Made by a program: the position numbers and the translations under genes. The notes beneath the pieces are model-generated. The model made no database searches. It was not told the origin of the DNA and worked only from the letters and a program-made list of their open reading frames with translations. Of a stretch of 16,613 bases of DNA, positions 13,218-16,613 are shown one piece after another (positions within the stretch are counted from its first letter, which is position 1; every line of letters starts with the position of its first letter). This stretch comes from an uncultured Clostridia bacterium (GTDB lineage Bacteria; Bacillota; Clostridia; Oscillospirales; Ruminococcaceae): the NCBI GenBank assembly GCA_937892655.1, contig CALBJC010000077.1, positions 1-16,613 on the forward strand. The letters are read 5' to 3'.

Positions 13218-14483
13218 TTATCTTGAAAAATAATTCATCGGATTTTCGATGTTATTCTTAAGTCTTATTTCAAAGTGAAGGTGAGGGCCGGTTGAGTGAC
13301 CGGTTGAGCCTACAGTTCCTATCTGTTCGCCTCTTGTTACTACCTGACCTTCAGAAACCAAAACATCTGTCATATGAGCATAAAGGGTTACATATCCGCC
13401 GCCGTGGTCGATCATAACATATCTGCCGTAGCCGTTACCGCAGCAGTTTGAATACTTGCCGTAGTTATGAGTACAGGTAGCCGCAACCTTGATAACTGTA
13501 CCTGAGTTTGCCGCAACGATAGGGGAGCCTGCAATACCCGGCTGAGAAATATCAATACCCTTATGGTATGAGCCCCATCTCCAGCCAACGCCTGAGGTTA
13601 TAACATAACAGCGCGGTACAGGCCATGTGAATGTACCGCCAACATATGGACGGTTAGCCGCCTCTGCGGCTTCAATAGCGGCCTTGAGTTCAGCCTCTCT
13701 TGTTCGCTCAAGCTGTTGGAGTGCTGCAAGGTCTGCCTGCATAGCGCTTTCTTCCTGCTCAAGCTGAGAGAGATTTTCCTGGGATTGCTGCATTAAGTCT
13801 GTGAGATATAAAAGCTCGTCGCTCCATTCATCGCACTGCGCTTCAAAGGTAGCCTTGTCGATTTCAAGAGTTGCCTTTGCGTCTTCTAGCTTTACAAGGT
13901 CGTTCTCGTATGAATTTTTGAGGTTTATAAGTTCTGTAATAAACTCATCATCATGCTTTGCAACGCTTGAGATAAGCTCTGTTCTCATAAGCATATCGTA
14001 AAAGTCTGAGCTGTTCATCAGTATTTCTGCCATTGAGGTATTGCCCGCAACGTACAGCACTCTTATTCTCTGCTTAAACTTTTCGATGCCCTCATCGATT
14101 TCCTGCTCTTTGTTTGCAATCTGAATTTCCTGATCTGAAATTTCCTGCTCCTTTGCAACGATCTGTGACTGCAAGGTAGCTATGTATTCATCAAGCTTTG
14201 CGATAGTTGCATTTGTAACAACGATCTGCTCCTCTATTGCCTGCTGATTTTCTCGTTCTAAGGCAGCGTCATTTCTTGTGGCATTGATCTCAGCCTTGAG
14301 CGCCTCCTGCTGCTGCTTTAGCTTATCGATTTCGCCCTGAATTGATGAGATTGATGCATATACATCAGGAACTATCTTGGTTTCATCGATAACTATAAGC
14401 GAAAAGCAGATAACGCCAACAAGACATAAAGCAAACGCTCTTGACAGAAGCCTTTTTATATTTATCTTTCTTTTTGCTTTCAT
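13218..14483 (-). CDS. Coiled-coil M23 (LytM) peptidoglycan endopeptidase, probable FtsEX partner
   Basis: A 421-residue exported protein. Residues 1-43 are a basic N-terminus, a hydrophobic core and a possible cleavage site after VYA. Residues about 44-285 are a long heptad-rich coiled coil, and about 290-421 form the M23 metallopeptidase domain. Zinc ligands are intact: H307 and D311 in HKGID, and H403 in GPHLHFE, with H401 and H370 (YAHM) as catalytic histidines. It should therefore be an active hydrolase that cuts peptide cross-links. The layout matches FtsEX-controlled proteins (EnvC, CwlO, PcsB), and the gene follows ftsX by 31 bases. A Cys-rich insertion (C337, H339, C347, C348) lies within the catalytic domain. 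AAAGGA is seven bases before the ATG. Confidence 0.9.
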   Translation of the reverse strand: MKAKRKINIKRLLSRAFALCLVGVICFSLIVIDETKIVPDVYASISSIQGEIDKLKQQQEALKAEINATRNDAALERENQQAIEEQIVVTNATIAKLDEYIATLQSQIVAKEQEISDQEIQIANKEQEIDEGIEKFKQRIRVLYVAGNTSMAEILMNSSDFYDMLMRTELISSVAKHDDEFITELINLKNSYENDLVKLEDAKATLEIDKATFEAQCDEWSDELLYLTDLMQQSQENLSQLEQEESAMQADLAALQQLERTREAELKAAIEAAEAANRPYVGGTFTWPVPRCYVITSGVGWRWGSYHKGIDISQPGIAGSPIVAANSGTVIKVAATCTHNYGKYSNCCGNGYGRYVMIDHGGGYVTLYAHMTDVLVSEGQVVTRGEQIGTVGSTGHSTGPHLHFEIRLKNNIENPMNYFSR

Positions 14484-14514
14484 AGCCTTATCCTTTCATA
14501 GATTTACACATAGT

Positions 14515-15420
14515 TTATACTCTCAGATGCTTTCTTGTACTCATTGTGATACCGATAGCGCCTATTACAATACCTGCTGCAATGTAGCCGAGGAATACAA
14601 ATATCATAATATCGCTAGATGGAATGAGCGACGATACGCCCAGCGCTGACCAGAGCTGGAAGCCTGAAGAAAACGCGTTATACAAAGCATCGTAAACGAG
14701 CTTTGTTATGATTGAAGCAACTGCTGCAGCCAGAAGACCTGTGAGTAAGCCTTCAACAAAGAACGGGAGATTGATGAAGGTGTTTGTTGCACCTACATAC
14801 TTCATAATCTCGATTTCTTTCTTTCTTGCGAAAACACTTGCTCTTGTTGTATTTGAAATGATGATAAGGCATATAATAATCAGAACTACTACAACGCCCA
14901 GCGAAATTGCTGAAATGATGTTTCTGACATCGGTGAGCAAGGTCGCAAAGTCAGTAGGCTGAGAAACTGTTTCTACAAAATCATACTGAGAAACAAAAAG
15001 CGCTGTATCGCCCATACGGGAGATGTCATCAATTTTTATTCTGAAGGTGTCAGGCAGAGGATTATCATCAAAGTAATCAAAAAGCGATTGCTCATCAGGA
15101 GTCATATCAGCCTTTATATCCTCAAGCGCCTGCTCTCTTGAGTAGAATGTAACCGAGGCTACGTTTTCTGTATTTTCAAGCTTTGTCTGTAAGCTTTCAA
15201 TTTCTGACTCAGGGGTAGTATCATAGATCTGAACGACTACCTCGTTTTTATCTTCAATAGCACCGATAATTCTGTTGATGTTGACGCTCGTTAAGATCGC
15301 AAGACCGATCAGAAGCATTGAAACGAGCATTACGCAGAATGATGCAAAGGTCATTACTCTGTTTATCCAAAGGCTTTTTGTACCTGTGCGGACGAGATAT
15401 TTAATACTGCTGGTTCTCAT
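14515..15420 (-). CDS. ftsX: FtsX, membrane subunit of the FtsEX division complex
   Basis: A 301-residue membrane protein with the FtsX layout: a cytoplasmic N-terminus, helix 1 (about 24-47), an extracellular domain (about 48-165) beginning KNEVVVQIYD, and three C-terminal helices, with ARKKEIEIMKYVGATNTFI between helices 2 and 3. With FtsE it transmits ATP hydrolysis to a peptidoglycan hydrolase outside the membrane. The start is placed at MRTSSIKYLV (15420) because GGAGGG on the minus strand (15431-15426) sits five bases upstream. A longer frame from 15444 would lengthen the overlap and has no such site. The gene overlaps the end of ftsE by 20 bases, which suggests translational coupling. 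Confidence 0.95.
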   Translation of the reverse strand: MRTSSIKYLVRTGTKSLWINRVMTFASFCVMLVSMLLIGLAILTSVNINRIIGAIEDKNEVVVQIYDTTPESEIESLQTKLENTENVASVTFYSREQALEDIKADMTPDEQSLFDYFDDNPLPDTFRIKIDDISRMGDTALFVSQYDFVETVSQPTDFATLLTDVRNIISAISLGVVVVLIIICLIIISNTTRASVFARKKEIEIMKYVGATNTFINLPFFVEGLLTGLLAAAVASIITKLVYDALYNAFSSGFQLWSALGVSSLIPSSDIMIFVFLGYIAAGIVIGAIGITMSTRKHLRV

Positions 15421-16105
15421 AATCGCCCTCCACATATTCATCAAAAGTAAGGTTACCGTCAGAAAGGTTCAAAAGTCTGCCGCCAAAATCGCGAACAAGC
15501 TCATGCTCGTGAGTAACCATCAAAATTGTTGTTCCGCACGCATTGATTTCTTTTAAAAGACGAACGATTTCGTGAGAAAGAACAGGGTCGATATTACCTG
15601 TAGGTTCATCGGCAATAATCAAAGATGGGTTGTTTACAAAGGCTCTCGCTATTGCAACTCTCTGCTGTTCACCGCCTGAAAGTTCATGAGGAAAGCTCTT
15701 TATCTTATCCTGCAGATCGAGCAGGGAGATAACGTAAGGAACACGCTGGCGGATGAATTTCGGATCAGCGTCAACAGCGCGCATTACAAATGCGATATTG
15801 TCATAAACGTTCATAGTAGGGATAAGTCTGAAATCCTGAAAAACTACGCCGATAGTTCTGCGCAGATAAGGAATCTTTGAACGGCGCATACGGGAGAGGT
15901 TATATTCATTTACGATAACGTCGCCCTCGGTAGCGTCAATCTCCTTTAAAAGCAGCTTGATGAGAGTCGATTTACCTGCACCTGACTGACCTACTACGAA
16001 TGCAAATTCACCGTCGTTGATTTTTAGATTTATATTATTAAGTGCGTCTACCTTTCTTGAACCGCTGGAACGATAGGTAACCGACACATTCTTGAATTCT
16101 ATCAT
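15401..16105 (-). CDS. ftsE: FtsE, ATPase of the FtsEX division complex
   Basis: A 234-residue ABC ATPase that docks under FtsX. Motifs are complete: Walker A GQSGAGKST (39-47), Q-loop Q90 in VFQDFRLIP, signature LSGGE (142-146), Walker B with D166-E167 in IIADEPTGNID, and H-loop H199 in VTHEH. The length agrees with FtsE (about 225-235), whereas a longer frame from 16162 would add a hydrophobic leader not typical of FtsE. The ATG at 16105 has GGGTGGTG six bases upstream. It is the first gene of the operon ftsE-ftsX-M23-DUF. A terminator-like hairpin lies just upstream, and no convincing promoter is seen in the 94-base gap. Confidence 0.95.
   Translation of the reverse strand: MIEFKNVSVTYRSSGSRKVDALNNINLKINDGEFAFVVGQSGAGKSTLIKLLLKEIDATEGDVIVNEYNLSRMRRSKIPYLRRTIGVVFQDFRLIPTMNVYDNIAFVMRAVDADPKFIRQRVPYVISLLDLQDKIKSFPHELSGGEQQRVAIARAFVNNPSLIIADEPTGNIDPVLSHEIVRLLKEINACGTTILMVTHEHELVRDFGGRLLNLSDGNLTFDEYVEGDYENQQY
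15426..15431 (-). promoter_or_regulatory. Ribosome binding site that decides the ftsX start
   Basis: Reading the minus strand, GGAGGG lies inside the ftsE coding end and five bases before the ATG at 15420. Confidence 0.75.
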
Positions 16106-16111
16106 TTTATA

Positions 16112-16119
16112 CACCACCC
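16112..16119 (-). promoter_or_regulatory. Ribosome binding site that decides the ftsE start
   Basis: The minus strand reads GGGTGGTG six bases before the ATG at 16105. It supports the short FtsE start over the upstream ATG at 16162. Confidence 0.65.
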
Positions 16120-16128
16120 AGAAAATAG

Positions 16129-16185
16129 AAAAAGGCATTAACACGAGGCTTATTTTTGTCAAAAGCTCTGCGGTAATGCCCTTTT
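16129..16185 (-). terminator. Hairpin between the PucR-like gene and ftsE, probable terminator
   Basis: Arms GGCATTA (16134-16140) and TAATGCC (16174-16180) pair perfectly, flanked by A and T runs. An imperfect inner stem (GAGGCTT with AAGCTC) can form within the loop. On the minus strand the T-rich run follows the hairpin, so it should end the PucR-like transcript. Confidence 0.55.
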
Positions 16186-16199
16186 TGTCATTTAATAAA

Positions 16200-16613
16200 T
16201 TAGAACTTAACCGGATTTGCAGAAAGATACTTTCTTACCATAAGAGCAATCTTGAAGATGATAGCATGGTCAAATTCTCTTAAGTCAAGACCTGTAAGCT
16301 TCTTGATCTTTTCAAGTCTGTACACGAGAGTATTTCTGTGTACGAAAAGCTTTCTTGAAGTTTCCGAAACGTTAAGGTTGTTTTCGAAGAAACGCTGAAT
16401 TGTAAAGAGAGTTTCGTGGTCGAGTGACTCGATTGAGCCCTTCTTGAATACTTCCTTTAAGAATGTTTCGCAAAGAGTTGTAGGGAGGTGGTAGATAAGT
16501 CTTGCGATACCGAGGTTGTCATAAGAAACGATAACCTTATCTGTATCGAATACCTTGCCGACTTCAAGAGCGATCTGAGCTTCCTTGAATGAACGGGCGA
16601 GGTCCTTAACGCC
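16200..16613 (-). CDS. PucR/CdaR-type transcriptional regulator, C-terminal part
   Basis: The last 137 residues of a gene whose start lies beyond the window. The frame is open from the edge (GVKDLARSFKEAQIALEVGK) to TAA at 16202-16200. The C-terminus has FFENNLNVSETSRKLFVHRN, then TLVYRLEKIKKLTGLDLREF and IALMVRKYL. This is the typical PucR/CdaR C-terminal helix-turn-helix (family HTH_30), which binds DNA in purine-catabolism, sugar-diacid and related regulators. The upstream part looks like the GGDEF-like fold found in this class (Y..L..A RLIYHLP). The ligand and target genes cannot be seen. A hairpin downstream probably terminates it, and it is likely not part of the ftsEX operon. Confidence 0.85.
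   Translation of the reverse strand, partial: GVKDLARSFKEAQIALEVGKVFDTDKVIVSYDNLGIARLIYHLPTTLCETFLKEVFKKGSIESLDHETLFTIQRFFENNLNVSETSRKLFVHRNTLVYRLEKIKKLTGLDLREFDHAIIFKIALMVRKYLSANPVKF

Overview
The window looks like chromosomal, origin-proximal DNA from an anaerobic Bacillota (Clostridia), most likely a Ruminococcus-like member of the Oscillospiraceae/Ruminococcaceae. The evidence is the mnmG-rsmG-noc-parA-parB order, two Firmicutes-type parS sites, moderately AT-rich DNA with strong GGAGG ribosome sites and extended -10 promoters, a secreted GH5 cellulase with an Asp/Ser-rich linker, and a PucR/CdaR-type regulator. The genus is an inference from gene content. There is no sign of a phage, insertion sequence, CRISPR array or RNA gene, and no stretch over 300 bases lacks a gene.

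Layout. Positions 1-1715 (+) hold the 3' end of mnmG and all of rsmG (tRNA and 16S rRNA modification), closed by a terminator. Positions 1951-4011 (+) hold a membrane sensor diguanylate cyclase with its own promoter and terminator. Positions 4044-6858 (+) are the chromosome segregation and nucleoid occlusion block: parS1, noc, terminator, parS2, promoter, parA, parB. Positions 6877-10973 (+) are a tightly packed string of serS, an acyl-ACP thioesterase, a TatD-family hydrolase and a membrane-anchored GH5 glucanase, ended by a terminator. Positions 11209-12546 (+) hold a seven-helix membrane HD-GYP protein with a near-consensus promoter. A bidirectional terminator then separates it from a convergent minus-strand operon. 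In transcription order that operon is ftsE, ftsX, a coiled-coil M23 peptidase and a DUF6935-like protein of unknown function (16105 down to 12593). The window ends inside a minus-strand gene whose visible part is a PucR/CdaR-type helix-turn-helix domain.

How the genes work together. ParA, ParB and parS move and organise the origin. Noc, a ParB paralogue with Noc-type specificity residues, should protect the nucleoid from division. FtsE and FtsX probably gate the neighbouring M23 peptidoglycan hydrolase during cell growth or separation, so much of the window concerns coordinating the chromosome with the envelope. The GGDEF and HD-GYP proteins are an opposed pair, predicted to make and to degrade cyclic dinucleotide signal.

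Nothing here is clearly a new defence or mobile system. The most useful leads are the DUF6935-like protein in the FtsEX operon, the parS/Noc/ParB arrangement and residue signatures, the unusual ParB N-terminus, the non-canonical seryl-tRNA synthetase, and the two cyclic-dinucleotide enzymes beside the segregation block.
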